A DNA stretch of 64,000 nucleotides from assembly GCF_014652835.1 (NCBI RefSeq), contig NZ_BMZO01000002.1, positions 349,071 through 413,070 of the forward strand, read 5' to 3'. Origin of the DNA: Limoniibacter endophyticus (lineage in GTDB: Bacteria > Pseudomonadota > Alphaproteobacteria > Rhizobiales > Rhizobiaceae). A program made the translations under genes and the position numbers. The notes under the pieces are model-generated. The model ran no database searches. It had not been told where the DNA came from and was given only the letters and a program-made list of their open reading frames with translations. Shown piece after piece: positions 16,953 to 24,915 of this stretch. Position 1 is the stretch's first letter, and every line of letters begins with the position of its first letter.

Positions 16953-17486
16953 ATGACGATACGCAAAGCGCTTGGCGCAGGTGCAATATTGATATCGAGC
17001 GCTCTGGCGAGTCTTGCGGGACCGCTTATGGAGCCTATCGCTCCGAGCGCCCCGAACCACGCGCTCCTCGTCCATAACTGCCACGGCCAGCCAATGATGG
17101 GCTTCGTGCCCGAGTACGGGCGTGATCTCTACCATGCGCATGACGCCGATTGTCAGCCGGTTATCCTCAATGGGGGCCAGCCCGATGGCCGCACCCGACC
17201 GCTCGTTCCGCAGCAGCAGAGACGGGTCGAGCCAAAGACAGAGCAGCGTTTGAAGCCGCAGCCGCGGCGGCCGGAGCAACGCTACAGCGATTGCCACCGC
17301 AATGTAAGAACGCACCATGTGCCGGGGTTCAATCGCCCTGTTGCTCACCGGCATGTCGGACGTAATTGTCGGATCGAGATTTATGAAAGGGTTCGGGAAC
17401 CGCAGGAGGCGCTGCCGCAACGGCCGTTACGACCGGGCGGTGCGTGTGTGCAGCGCGGGTCGGTGCGCTACTGCGAGGGACGGTAG
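16953..17486 (+). CDS. exported hypothetical protein
   Basis: A 177-residue protein starting at ATG 16953 behind AAGAG, with a signal peptide (AILISSALASLAGP). The mature part has two cysteines spaced in HNCHGQPMMGFVPEYGRD...HDADCQPVI, then a Pro/Arg/Gln-rich middle and a C-terminal pair of cysteines ending in GGACVQRGSVRYC. The arrangement suggests disulfide-bonded ends joined by a flexible basic linker. No family is recognised. The frame is open far upstream, antisense to uvrB, which is why the start was set at the first codon with both a ribosome-binding site and a signal peptide. Confidence 0.6.
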   Translation: MTIRKALGAGAILISSALASLAGPLMEPIAPSAPNHALLVHNCHGQPMMGFVPEYGRDLYHAHDADCQPVILNGGQPDGRTRPLVPQQQRRVEPKTEQRLKPQPRRPEQRYSDCHRNVRTHHVPGFNRPVAHRHVGRNCRIEIYERVREPQEALPQRPLRPGGACVQRGSVRYCEGR

Positions 17487-17877
17487 CACAAGTCTATCGG
17501 GAGCAATTGTATCTTTAGCTGAATCATTGTTTAGACCTATTCTTGAGAAACCCGGGAGATCCTCCCGTAATTCCGCCCCTTTTTCAGAACAGATTTTCCC
17601 GATGCTACTCGCCGTAGAAAAACACTGCAATCGGTGCAAAGTTTCGCTTGTGATAATCAAAAAAATAGGGGAACATTCCGGCCTCGGGCATTTGCCGGCC
17701 CGGAGAGTGGAATGGCATGGGGTAAGCATTCGCATGAGCGAAAGACCTGACGAACTGGCGCAGAAGAGGGGCCTGGCATCCCCCGGGACGGCAGCGGACT
17801 ATTTCTTCTCCCCGAGTAAAGACCGATCCAAACCGGCCGCGAGGCCAGCATGAAACTTATGGGAGAAGGAGTTCCCC
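17487..17877 (+). promoter_or_regulatory. 391-bp non-coding region with probable cspA leader
   Basis: No plausible gene. It holds a small inverted repeat CGGGAG-ATC-CTCCCG (about 17552-17566), an AT-rich stretch (17640-17675) that could hold a promoter, and several short GC hairpins before GGGAGAAGGAG at the cspA start. Long structured 5' leaders are typical of cold-shock genes, where they act as RNA thermometers. That role is an inference here. Confidence 0.4.
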
Positions 17878-18093
17878 ATGGCTGAGACTGGGATTGTAAA
17901 ATTCTTCAACACCGACAAGGGTTTTGGCTTCATCAAGCCGGACAATGGCGGTGCCGATATCTTCGTACATATTTCCGCCGTTCAGGCTTCTGGCTTGCAG
18001 GGGCTATCGGAAAATCAGAAAGTTTCCTTCGACACCGAGCCGGATCGCCGCGGCAAGGGCCCGAAGGCAGTTAACCTCCAGGTTGACGGCTAA
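17878..18093 (+). CDS. cspA: cold-shock protein CspA family
   Basis: A 71-residue single cold-shock domain. RNP1 is KGFGFIKP and RNP2 is DIFVHISAV; the start [11 protein letters not shown] and the end [11 protein letters not shown] are typical. It is an OB-fold single-stranded nucleic acid chaperone acting on mRNA at low temperature or under stress. Strong ribosome-binding site GAGAAGGAG 7 nt before ATG. The gene stands alone; the nearest terminator is about 170 nt downstream. Confidence 0.95.
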   Translation: MAETGIVKFFNTDKGFGFIKPDNGGADIFVHISAVQASGLQGLSENQKVSFDTEPDRRGKGPKAVNLQVDG

Positions 18094-18437
18094 TGAAGGC
18101 AGCCGTGGCTGGGCTGAGGTCCACGCGGCTGATCATGCGAGCCTGAGCTCCGTGAAGATATCGTTTTCCGAGTGAAACGATCATGGATTTTCTGCGCCGG
18201 TCGGCAAAGGCTGGCGCAGTCATGTTTTCCGGTTCTGATTGGTCGCCGGATATGCCAAAACTGAAGCGCCGGTGTGGGGAACATCGGCGCTTTTGTTTTT
18301 GCTGGGACGGAGCGGTTTGAAACACGCGCGTAATCTCCGTGGCGGTGCATCGCATCGACAATCCCCTAAAACCGCCTGTTGAGATCGTGACTGCCGGGGC
18401 ACACGGCACATTCCCCCCATTGCCTGTTCCTTAATGC
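18094..18437. other. intergenic region between cspA and the insertion sequence
   Basis: 344 bp without a supported gene. The only structure seen is the terminator at 18262-18299. A 45-codon frame from 18183 runs through that terminator and is not credited. Confidence 0.5.
18262..18299 (+). terminator. terminator downstream of cspA
   Basis: AAGCGCCGGTGT and ACATCGGCGCTT form a 12-bp stem with one G-T pair and a GGGGA loop, followed by TTGTTTTTG. Confidence 0.75.
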
Positions 18438-18455
18438 TGACCTTGCCCGCAAGTT

Positions 18456-19370
18456 TTATCCAGTTTTGAGTTCGCTCCAGCGGTTTTGGGTTGCTGTATT
18501 TGGGGCGGTAGCGGCGGGTTGCGGTGCGGAGGCATTTTCGCTGCGCACCGCAACCCGTCGCGGGTTTATGGTCTGGGCGAATTCTGCAGGTCAGCCAGCC
18601 GAGGCCAGAGTGTGATCGGTTATCGTTATAATCGCTGCGCCAGTTTAAAAGCGCTGATCGGGCATGGGTCAGTGACGAGAAGAGAGTTTCATTCAAGAAC
18701 TCGTCTCGCAGGCGCCCATTGAAGCTTTCGATGAAGGCGTTCTGGATCGGTTTGCCCGGTGCGATGTAGTGCCATTCCCCCTCGGTCGGGTCCGTCCATT
18801 GCAGGATCGCGTTGCTGGTGAACTCGCTGCCATTGTCGCTGACGATCATCTTCGGTTTACCGCGCTCCTCGATGATCCGATCCAGCTCATGGGCAACCCG
18901 CAGGCCGGAAAGGGACGTATCGGCGACGAGGCCCAGGCATTCCCTGTGCAATCATCGACGACCGTCAGAACCTGGAACCTGCGACCATCGGTGAGTTGAT
19001 CCGACACGAAGTCCAGCCACCAGCGATCATTGGCGGCAAGCGGGATCAGCATCGGCGCTCGGGTGCCGATCGCTCGCTTGCGGCCACCGCGCTTGCGCAC
19101 TGTCAGCTTCTCTTCCCGATAGAGCCGCTTGTGGTTCACAAGGTGACCCTCACGCCTGAGTAGCACATGAAGGCGCCGATATCCGAAGCGGCGGCGTTCA
19201 TGCGCCAGCGCCTTCATCCGTTCGCGAAGGTCGTGGTCATCGCTGCGCCTGGTTGCGTAACGGATCGTCATTCGGCAAAAGCCGATGGCTTTACACGCCC
19301 GCCGCTCGCTCATCCGATGTTGGTTCATCAGATGCGCGACAGCTCTCCGCTTGGCTGCGGGCGTCACCAC
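18456..19370 (-). pseudogene. IS3-family transposase orfB (integrase), two frameshifts
   Basis: The rve/DDE integrase portion of the element. It reads in one frame from TPAAKRRAVAHLMNQH through GYRRLHVLL and WWLDFVSDQL to VVDDCT (about 18955). It then needs a shift to continue as [32 protein letters not shown] and HSGLGWLT. After WLT (about 18590) a second shift is needed to return to the first frame and finish AEFAQTINP...RWSELKTG with TAA at 18456-18458. The pattern fits a 1-nt and a 2-nt deletion. The DDE acidic residues lie in different frames, so no active transposase can be made without double frameshifting. Confidence 0.85.
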
Positions 19371-19591
19371 TTCTTTCCCAAAAGGTCTTTTAAAGCAGCA
19401 TTGTCCAGCATCGCATCCGCCAAGAGCCGCTTGGCTTCGGACACGTCCATGTCGCCGAACTTGGCCTTCCACTTGTAGATGCTGGCATCGCTGACGCCGT
19501 GCTTGCGGCAAAGCTCCGAGACCGGTGTGCCTGCCTCGTGCTCCTTCAGAATGCCGATGATTTGTTCGTCCGAGAAATGGTTGCGCTTCAT
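19364..19591 (-). pseudogene. IS3-family orfA (HTH protein) with internal deletion
   Basis: A 75-residue OrfA beginning MKRNHFSDEQIIGILKE with the helix-turn-helix GTPVSELCRKHGVSDASIYKWK. In relatives MDVSEAKRL is followed by a leucine-zipper stretch (roughly KALEDEN-KLKKL) before the LLADAMLDNAALKDLLGKKW-type end. Here the two parts are fused directly, so about 13 residues of the zipper are missing in frame. OrfA would normally join OrfB by programmed -1 frameshifting. The comparison with relatives is from memory of the family, not an alignment. Confidence 0.7.
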
Positions 19592-19654
19592 TCCTGGTCC
19601 TCTTAATGGACCAGAGCTTACTTCAAAATGGATTATTTCAACGGGGCAAGGTCA

Positions 19655-20359
19655 CACACGCTTTGGCGCCATGCGGCTGCCAAGGATAGCTTAGGCGCTT
19701 CCTTCTCATCGGAGTCGGGCAAATCGATTGAGATCAGGAGCTGGCGAACAGTGTCCATTACCATGCGTGTCAATGAGCTGTCCGTATGTTCGACCGGCAC
19801 TCGGCTTGTCAGGGAAAGCAAACCGCGGCTCGGCTGGTGCGCGCCTTCTGCGCGTCAGCACTTGAACAGCCTGTGCGGGCGTGGATGAATTTCCGCAGCT
19901 GAATTTTTTAAAAGCATCGAAATCAAGCGCTTGTCATTTTTATTCCAGGTGTTGGGGCGCAATCCATTCACACCTTGCGGGCGTGAGGGATACTCTCCCT
20001 GCGCTTGGGGTATATGGTGTGCACCCGGACACCTGATGCGCTGAAAAAGCGGATGCATGCGGATTAGCGACCCGTATGCAGGAAGGCCGCGACATGAGAG
20101 CCTGACAAACTCACCAGTCAATGCTTTCGAACCGTTCAGGGCATGTGGAAGCATGCGAGAATACAATGAAATGAACGGGCCACATGCCCTGACTCCATTT
20201 CATCCTTTCCCCGCCCGAGCCAGATCGATGGCTCCACATAAGGGGAAGCGAACAACCGCGCGGCAAAAGCCGTAGCGGATTTTTCTGCTGCGCTCGAGCC
20301 AATCCGGATCTGTTCAGTTGCCGCTTCGAGGGTAAAGATCAAGCCATTGCGACCAAGGA
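19655..20359. other. about 700 bp with no supported gene next to the IS
   Basis: Only short frames without ribosome-binding sites are found. A minus-strand frame at 19633-19764 (MVMDTVRQLLISIDLPDSDE) runs into the IS end and might be the truncated start of a small gene. Another at 20136-20342 is open but featureless. There is an imperfect inverted repeat around GGGCATGTGGAAGCATGC / GGCCACATGCCC (20137-20190). The region looks like degraded DNA beside a mobile element. Confidence 0.4.
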
Positions 20360-20959
20360 TCAGGGAGTCGTTGTCCCAACCACCAGCCCGTCGATCACCA
20401 GATCGATCGACGCAAGGAGCAGTTCGTCTTCCTCAAGGGAGTCGGTCAAAAGCAGATGCCAGTTCAGTGTCATGAGAAGACGAGCGGCGGCGTGCAGGTC
20501 GCGGGATGGCGCAATGTCGCCGCGCTTTTGCGCGCGCTCCAGAACACGCATGGGGTATTGCAGGCGAAAAGGTATGATCTCATCCTTGAGAAGAGCGAGC
20601 GCGCGCGGGTCCTGCTGAGCCTCGGCGATCAGGCCGCGAAGTGCCATTCCGGAAGCCGTGTCGCGCCAGCCCGTAAAGAGGTTGCGACAAAGCTGATGCA
20701 ATTCGTCACGCAAGCATCCGGTCTCTTCTATCGACAGAAGGTTCTCGCTCTCTGTGTCGAATATTTCGTGGATCAGGCCTGCCTTGTGCTTCCACCAGCG
20801 ATAGATCGTCGGCTTGCTCGCGCCGGCGCGGCGTGCAACGGCATCTATCGAAAAGGCGGCATAGCCATCAGTTCGCAGCAAGGTCGTTGCTGCATCAATG
20901 ACGGCGCGCTGGCTCTGCGGGTTTCGGACAGGCCCAATAGAGTATCTGCTTCTCTCCAT
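20360..20959 (-). CDS. TetR/AcrR-family transcriptional regulator
   Basis: A 199-residue regulator from ATG 20959 (MERSRYSIG), which is preceded by GGAGGAGGAACG; longer upstream starts are rejected. The N-terminal TetR helix-turn-helix is visible as VIDAATTLLRTDGYAAFSID, then AVARRAGASKPTIYRWWKHK, then AGLIHEIFD. The C-terminal ligand domain resembles the TetR_C_33/C11 type: LFTGWRDTASGMALRGLIAEAQ and a final LLLASIDLVIDGLV. The ligand and target are unknown. No efflux pump or enzyme gene is adjacent, so the target may be distant. Confidence 0.9.
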   Translation of the reverse strand: MERSRYSIGPVRNPQSQRAVIDAATTLLRTDGYAAFSIDAVARRAGASKPTIYRWWKHKAGLIHEIFDTESENLLSIEETGCLRDELHQLCRNLFTGWRDTASGMALRGLIAEAQQDPRALALLKDEIIPFRLQYPMRVLERAQKRGDIAPSRDLHAAARLLMTLNWHLLLTDSLEEDELLLASIDLVIDGLVVGTTTP

Positions 20960-21154
20960 GCGCAACGTTCCTCCTCCATTGCGTACGTCTTCTTTTTGAG
21001 CGTCTAGCCGACTCCTCAATCGGCTTGAGCACGCAGAGATTAGCAGGATCGGTTCGAACTGGAAGCGCAAGATGCGTGAATGATTCATGTGGAAGGCGAT
21101 CACATTTCGCATCGCATTGTTTCCTATGGACGGAGGAAACATCAAAAAGCATCA

Positions 21155-21169
21155 TTAAGCCATTATTAA
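21155..21169. promoter_or_regulatory. CtrA-type site TTAA-N7-TTAA upstream of BA14K gene
   Basis: TTAAGCCATTATTAA is an exact full CtrA consensus (TTAA-N7-TTAA). It lies in the 404-bp intergenic region between the divergent TetR and BA14K genes, about 195 bp before the BA14K start. No other gene is seen in this gap. CtrA is the cell-cycle response regulator of alphaproteobacteria; a role here is inferred from the motif only. Confidence 0.55.
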
Positions 21170-21363
21170 ACCGAGGAATTTCTTGCGGCGGCAATTCTCG
21201 CGCGTTTCGTTGCGTAAACGTTGAGGAGGAACCCTCGCCGTATTTCGTCCGTTTTTTGCGCACTGATAGTGTTCATGCTGCATTCAGAATGAGCGATCTA
21301 AAAATGCAGTCAGAGGTTTCCCGCTGCCGAACGGCGCGGATCAGGGAGCGAAGGAGTGCTCAC

Positions 21364-21756
21364 ATGAACAATTGGATCAAAACGAGTGTTTTGTCTGCTG
21401 CGGCCGCTTCAATGCTTATGGTGAGCTTGCCGGCTGCGGAAGCCCGCGACCATTGGCATCGTCATCATCATCGCGGCGGTGGCGATGCCGTTGCCGCCGG
21501 TGTGATCGGTCTTGCCACAGGTGCCATTATCGGTGGAATGGTGGCTAATTCCGGACCCCGTTATGTCGAGGAACGCCGTTATTACGAGGCGCCCCCGCGC
21601 TACTATCGCCCGGCACCGCGTCCGGTCTATCGGACGTATGAACCGTGGACCCGCGAATGGTACCGTTATTGCGGCAATCGTTACCGCAGCTTCAATCCGA
21701 GCACCGGTACGTTTGTAGGATATGACGGGATTGAACGGTTCTGTGAAGCGAACTGA
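21364..21756 (+). CDS. BA14K family protein
   Basis: A 130-residue exported protein: signal peptide (SAAAASMLMVSLPAAEA), a His-rich mature start (HWHRHHHRGGG), a Gly/Ala hydrophobic segment (VAAGVIGLATGAIIGGMVA), a Tyr/Pro/Arg-rich linker, and the C-terminal BA14K motif WYRYCGNRYRSFNPSTGTF then GYDGIERFC. The Brucella 14-kDa member is an immunoreactive lectin-like protein affecting LPS and virulence; membership is clear, function here is by analogy. Start at 21364 behind AAGGAG. A CtrA-type site lies upstream and a terminator follows. Confidence 0.9.
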   Translation: MNNWIKTSVLSAAAASMLMVSLPAAEARDHWHRHHHRGGGDAVAAGVIGLATGAIIGGMVANSGPRYVEERRYYEAPPRYYRPAPRPVYRTYEPWTREWYRYCGNRYRSFNPSTGTFVGYDGIERFCEAN

Positions 21757-21776
21757 CCTGTTGAAATAGATCTTTG

Positions 21777-21803
21777 AAAAGCGGCTCTTCGGAGTCGCTT
21801 TTT
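21777..21803 (+). terminator. terminator of BA14K gene
   Basis: AAAAGCGGCTC-TTCG-GAGTCGCTTTTT: an 11-bp stem with one G-T pair and a stable TTCG tetraloop, 20 nt after the stop. Confidence 0.85.
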
Positions 21804-21937
21804 GCTTTTGTGGGGGCAAGTGCGCATTGTCGTTCAAATTGTCATAAAAGAAGATTAGCTTCGTCGGCAATAAGTTCACGAGCGCAGGCGGCTGCGTCGA
21901 GATCGGCCTGGCAGGGCACTGAAACGGGAGAGTTCTT

Positions 21938-23158
21938 ATGAAGATTGCAGTTCTGGGTGGCGATGGTTTCGTCGGTTGGCCGACCTCCTTGCATCTTTCC
22001 GACCAGGGACATGAAGTTCATATACTCGACAATCTCTCCCGGCGCTGGATAGACACGGAGCTAGGCGTTCAGTCACTGACGCCGATGGATTCAATCCAGG
22101 AACGCACGCGCGTCTGGCACGAGGTGACCGGGCGCCGCATTCATTTCCATCTGCTGGATCTGGCACGCGATTACGATCTGCTGAAGGGGTGGCTGGCAGA
22201 GCATAAGCCGGATGCCATCGTACATTTTGCCGAGCAGCGCGCCGCACCTTATTCGATGAAAAGCGACCGCCACAAGAATTACACTGTCAACAACAACGTC
22301 AACGCGACCCATAATCTGCTCAACGCGCTTGTCGAGACCGGCATAGATGCGCATCTCGTGCATCTTGGCACGATGGGTGTCTATGGCTACTCGACGATTG
22401 GCGCAGCTATTCCGGAAGGCTATCTGCCGGTCGGCATAGAAACGATGTCGGGAGATACGGTTACGCAGGAAATCCTCTATCCGTCGAACCCCGGCTCGAT
22501 CTATCACATGACAAAATGCCTGGATCAGCTTCTCTTTGCCTTCTATGCGAAGAATGACGGACTGCGCATCACCGATCTGCATCAGGGGATCGTCTGGGGC
22601 ACTCACACCGAACAGACGCGCCGTCACGAACAGCTCATCAATCGCTTCGACTATGATGGCGATTATGGCACGGTACTGAACCGTTTCCTCATTCAGGCGG
22701 CTATCGGCTATCCACTGACCGTACATGGCACGGGTGGTCAGACGCGCGCCTTCATTCATATTCAGGACTCGGTTCGCTGCATCGACATCGCCTTGCAGAA
22801 CGCGCCGAAGGCAGGGGAGAAGGTCAAGATCTTCAACCAGATGACGGAAACGCACCGGGTACGCGATCTGGCCGAGATGGTCGGGAAGATCGCTGGAGCG
22901 AAAGTTTCCTATTTGCCGAACCCGCGCAAGGAAGCGGCTGAGAACGATCTCGTTGTCAAGAATGAGCAGTTTCTGGCGCTCGGTCTCAACCCGATCACTC
23001 TGAAGGAAGGACTGCTCGGCGAAGTGATCGACGTGGCGAAGAAATATGCGTATCGCGTTGACCGTAGCCGCGTTCCCGCCGTTTCTGCCTGGACGAAGGA
23101 CATCGCCAGAACCATCGATCGAGATCCCGAAGGCAAGCGTCTGAAGAGCGTTTCGTGA
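21938..23158 (+). CDS. sqdB: UDP-sulfoquinovose synthase
   Basis: A 406-residue short-chain-dehydrogenase-type (extended SDR) enzyme that makes UDP-sulfoquinovose from UDP-glucose and sulfite, the head-group donor for the sulfolipid SQDG. Nucleotide-binding GGDGFVG at 7-13, SqdB-specific HILDNLSRRWID and QERTRVWHEVTGR, catalytic YHMTK (SIYHMTKCLDQLLF), and HQGIVWGTHTEQT. Length is typical (about 400). Its stop codon overlaps the next start (GTGA), so the gene is translationally coupled to sqdD and sqdC. This is the sqdBDC order known from Sinorhizobium meliloti. Confidence 0.94.
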   Translation: MKIAVLGGDGFVGWPTSLHLSDQGHEVHILDNLSRRWIDTELGVQSLTPMDSIQERTRVWHEVTGRRIHFHLLDLARDYDLLKGWLAEHKPDAIVHFAEQRAAPYSMKSDRHKNYTVNNNVNATHNLLNALVETGIDAHLVHLGTMGVYGYSTIGAAIPEGYLPVGIETMSGDTVTQEILYPSNPGSIYHMTKCLDQLLFAFYAKNDGLRITDLHQGIVWGTHTEQTRRHEQLINRFDYDGDYGTVLNRFLIQAAIGYPLTVHGTGGQTRAFIHIQDSVRCIDIALQNAPKAGEKVKIFNQMTETHRVRDLAEMVGKIAGAKVSYLPNPRKEAAENDLVVKNEQFLALGLNPITLKEGLLGEVIDVAKKYAYRVDRSRVPAVSAWTKDIARTIDRDPEGKRLKSVS

Positions 23159-23958
23159 GCCGTTTCGCTTATGTGACGCTGGTGACCAATGCCGAATATG
23201 CGCTCGGCGCCAAGGCATTGATCAACTCCCTCAAGATGACGGGAACGCAGGCTGATATCGCCGTGCTGCACACGGGCGGGGTTGCCGATAGTGACCTCGC
23301 CATGCTGCGGGCGACCGGCGCGACGCTGGTGGAAGGCTCTTTGCTTGAGACAAGCGATGAATTCAATCAGCGCCACCAGAGAGACCGGCTTCACGCCAAT
23401 GCGCCCTTCACCAGAGGCAACAAGCCGGCCTTTCACACGCCGCTCGATAATTTCGTCAAGCTTCGGCTCTGGGAGATGCAGCACTATGAGACCTGCGTCT
23501 TTCTCGACGCCGATACGGTCGTGATGCGGAATATCGACCGGCTTTTTGCCTATCCGCAATTTTCCGCAGCGCCCAATGTGTATGAAAGCCTTGCCGATTT
23601 CCACCGGATGAACTCGGGCGTGTTCGTTGCGAAGCCTTCGGCTGTAACGTTTCGCGCCATGATGGCTGCGCTCGATACGACCGGCGCATTCTGGCCTCGC
23701 ACCGACCAGACTTTCCTGCAACATTTCTTTCCGCAGTGGCACGGCCTGCCGGTGTTCGACAACATGCTGCAATATGTCTGGTTCAACATGCCGGAACTGT
23801 GGGACTGGGCTTCGGTCAATGTCGTGCATTTTCAGTATGAGAAGCCGTGGCAGGACGAGCATCCCAAAGCTGAAAAGCTTCAGCCGCTGATCGATATCTG
23901 GCGCAGCTTCGAGCAGGGGCGCGCGCCTGATCCGGCGACACTGCGTAATCCGGGATGA
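23155..23958 (+). CDS. sqdD: SqdD-type glycosyltransferase (GT8, glycogenin-like)
   Basis: A 267-residue GT8-family protein starting with GTG 23155. It shows FAYVTLVTNAEYALGAKALI at the nucleotide-binding end, the metal-binding DxD in CVFLDADTVV, and FHRMNSGVFVAKPS followed by DQTFLQHFF. It is similar to glycogenins. In Rhodobacter and Sinorhizobium SqdD is required for sulfolipid formation and is thought to transfer sulfoquinovose. Both ends overlap neighbouring genes by 4 nt, so the three genes form a tight operon. Confidence 0.88.
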   Translation: MSRFAYVTLVTNAEYALGAKALINSLKMTGTQADIAVLHTGGVADSDLAMLRATGATLVEGSLLETSDEFNQRHQRDRLHANAPFTRGNKPAFHTPLDNFVKLRLWEMQHYETCVFLDADTVVMRNIDRLFAYPQFSAAPNVYESLADFHRMNSGVFVAKPSAVTFRAMMAALDTTGAFWPRTDQTFLQHFFPQWHGLPVFDNMLQYVWFNMPELWDWASVNVVHFQYEKPWQDEHPKAEKLQPLIDIWRSFEQGRAPDPATLRNPG

Positions 23959-24854
23959 GGAGACAGCGCGTTCTGATTTTGGGCGGAACAGGCCTTGTCG
24001 GGCGCTTCGTCGTTGAGAACTGCCTCGCGGGGGGATACGATGTTTCTGTCATGGGCCGCACGCCGCCGGCCGCTGGCATGTTTTCGAATGATATTGATTT
24101 TCGTCCCGGTATTCTTGATCCCGACGCACGGCCGGACAGGTTGTTCGATGGCGTCTCGTACGTCGTGCATGCAGCCTTCCAGCATGCGCCGGGCAAATAC
24201 CGAGGCGGTGAGGGCGATGATCCGCATGGTTTCTGGCGCGCCAATGTCGACGGTTCGGTTGCTCTTCTGGAAGCTGCGAAACGTGCGTGTGTGAAGCGCT
24301 TCGTTTTTCTTTCAAGCCGTGCGGCCTATCCGCCAGTTGCGCCGGGCGTCATTCTTGACGAGATAATGGTGGGCGAACCGGCATCCTTTTATGGCAAGAC
24401 CAAGCTGGTGGTAGAGCAAAAGCTTGCGCAGCTACGCGAAGATGGTTTCCTCGGCATCAGCCTGCGTATCACCGGCGTTTACGGTGCACACAGGTTAGGG
24501 GCCCGGCATAAGTGGGAACAGCTTTTTGACGATTATCTGTGCGGGCGCAAAATAATCCCGCGTGCCGCAACGGAAGTGCACGGCGAGGATGTTGCTTCCG
24601 CCGTCGGCCTCATGCTGGAACTGCCGGAAGAGAAAATCGAGCATAATCTCTATAATGTGTCGGACATGGTGCTCGATCTGCATGATCTTCTGGCAATCGT
24701 CAAGGACGGCACCGGATCGCACGTGCCGCTTCCGGTGCGTTCAGAGGCGGGCGGGATAAATGCCATGAAGACCGAGCGTTTGCGGAAGCTTGGATGGGTT
24801 CCTGGCGGCGAGAACAGGCTTCGTGAGCGCGTCATGGCGTTGATCTCGAGCTGA
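23955..24854 (+). CDS. sqdC: SqdC-type NAD-dependent epimerase/dehydratase
   Basis: A 299-residue extended SDR protein. Rossmann motif ILGGTGLVGRFV (about 8-19), FLSSRAAYPP, catalytic YGKTK (SFYGKTKLVVEQKL), and a C-terminal substrate domain. Position and size match SqdC, the third gene of the rhizobial sqdBDC operon, whose exact biochemical step is unsettled. It starts with ATGA overlapping the sqdD stop. The identification relies on gene order as much as on sequence; in isolation it would only be called an NAD(P)-dependent epimerase. Confidence 0.82.
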   Translation: MRRQRVLILGGTGLVGRFVVENCLAGGYDVSVMGRTPPAAGMFSNDIDFRPGILDPDARPDRLFDGVSYVVHAAFQHAPGKYRGGEGDDPHGFWRANVDGSVALLEAAKRACVKRFVFLSSRAAYPPVAPGVILDEIMVGEPASFYGKTKLVVEQKLAQLREDGFLGISLRITGVYGAHRLGARHKWEQLFDDYLCGRKIIPRAATEVHGEDVASAVGLMLELPEEKIEHNLYNVSDMVLDLHDLLAIVKDGTGSHVPLPVRSEAGGINAMKTERLRKLGWVPGGENRLRERVMALISS

Positions 24855-24915
24855 GGAGAGGCAGGCCTTGGGCGTGCCTCCACCTCGGTTGCATTGAGCC
24901 TGATCTTGCGAATGC

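Larger units (their letters stand above)
18438..19654 (-). mobile_element. IS3-family insertion sequence (IS407-like group), decayed
   Basis: A 1217-bp element bounded by inverted repeats that begin with the same 11 bases, TGACCTTGCCC, at both ends (18438 inward, and 19654 inward on the minus strand), with a second match further in (ATCCA). It contains an orfA/orfB pair on the minus strand with IS3-type HTH and DDE-integrase sequences. The flanking bases differ (ATGC on the left, CACA on the right), so no 3-4 bp target duplication is left. orfB carries two frameshifts and orfA lacks an internal segment, so the copy cannot transpose on its own. Confidence 0.88.

Noticed and set aside
18183..18320. 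45-codon frame downstream of cspA
   Set aside because: It spans the terminator stem and T-run at 18262-18299.
19633..19764. Short minus-strand frame running into the IS right end
   Set aside because: No ribosome-binding site and its continuation across the IS is not found on the other side.
20136..20342. 68-codon minus-strand frame after the TetR gene
   Set aside because: Low-information sequence without start signal or domain.
21936..23862. Long minus-strand frames opposite sqdB and sqdD
   Set aside because: The plus-strand genes have clear Rossmann and glycosyltransferase motifs; the opposite frames have none.
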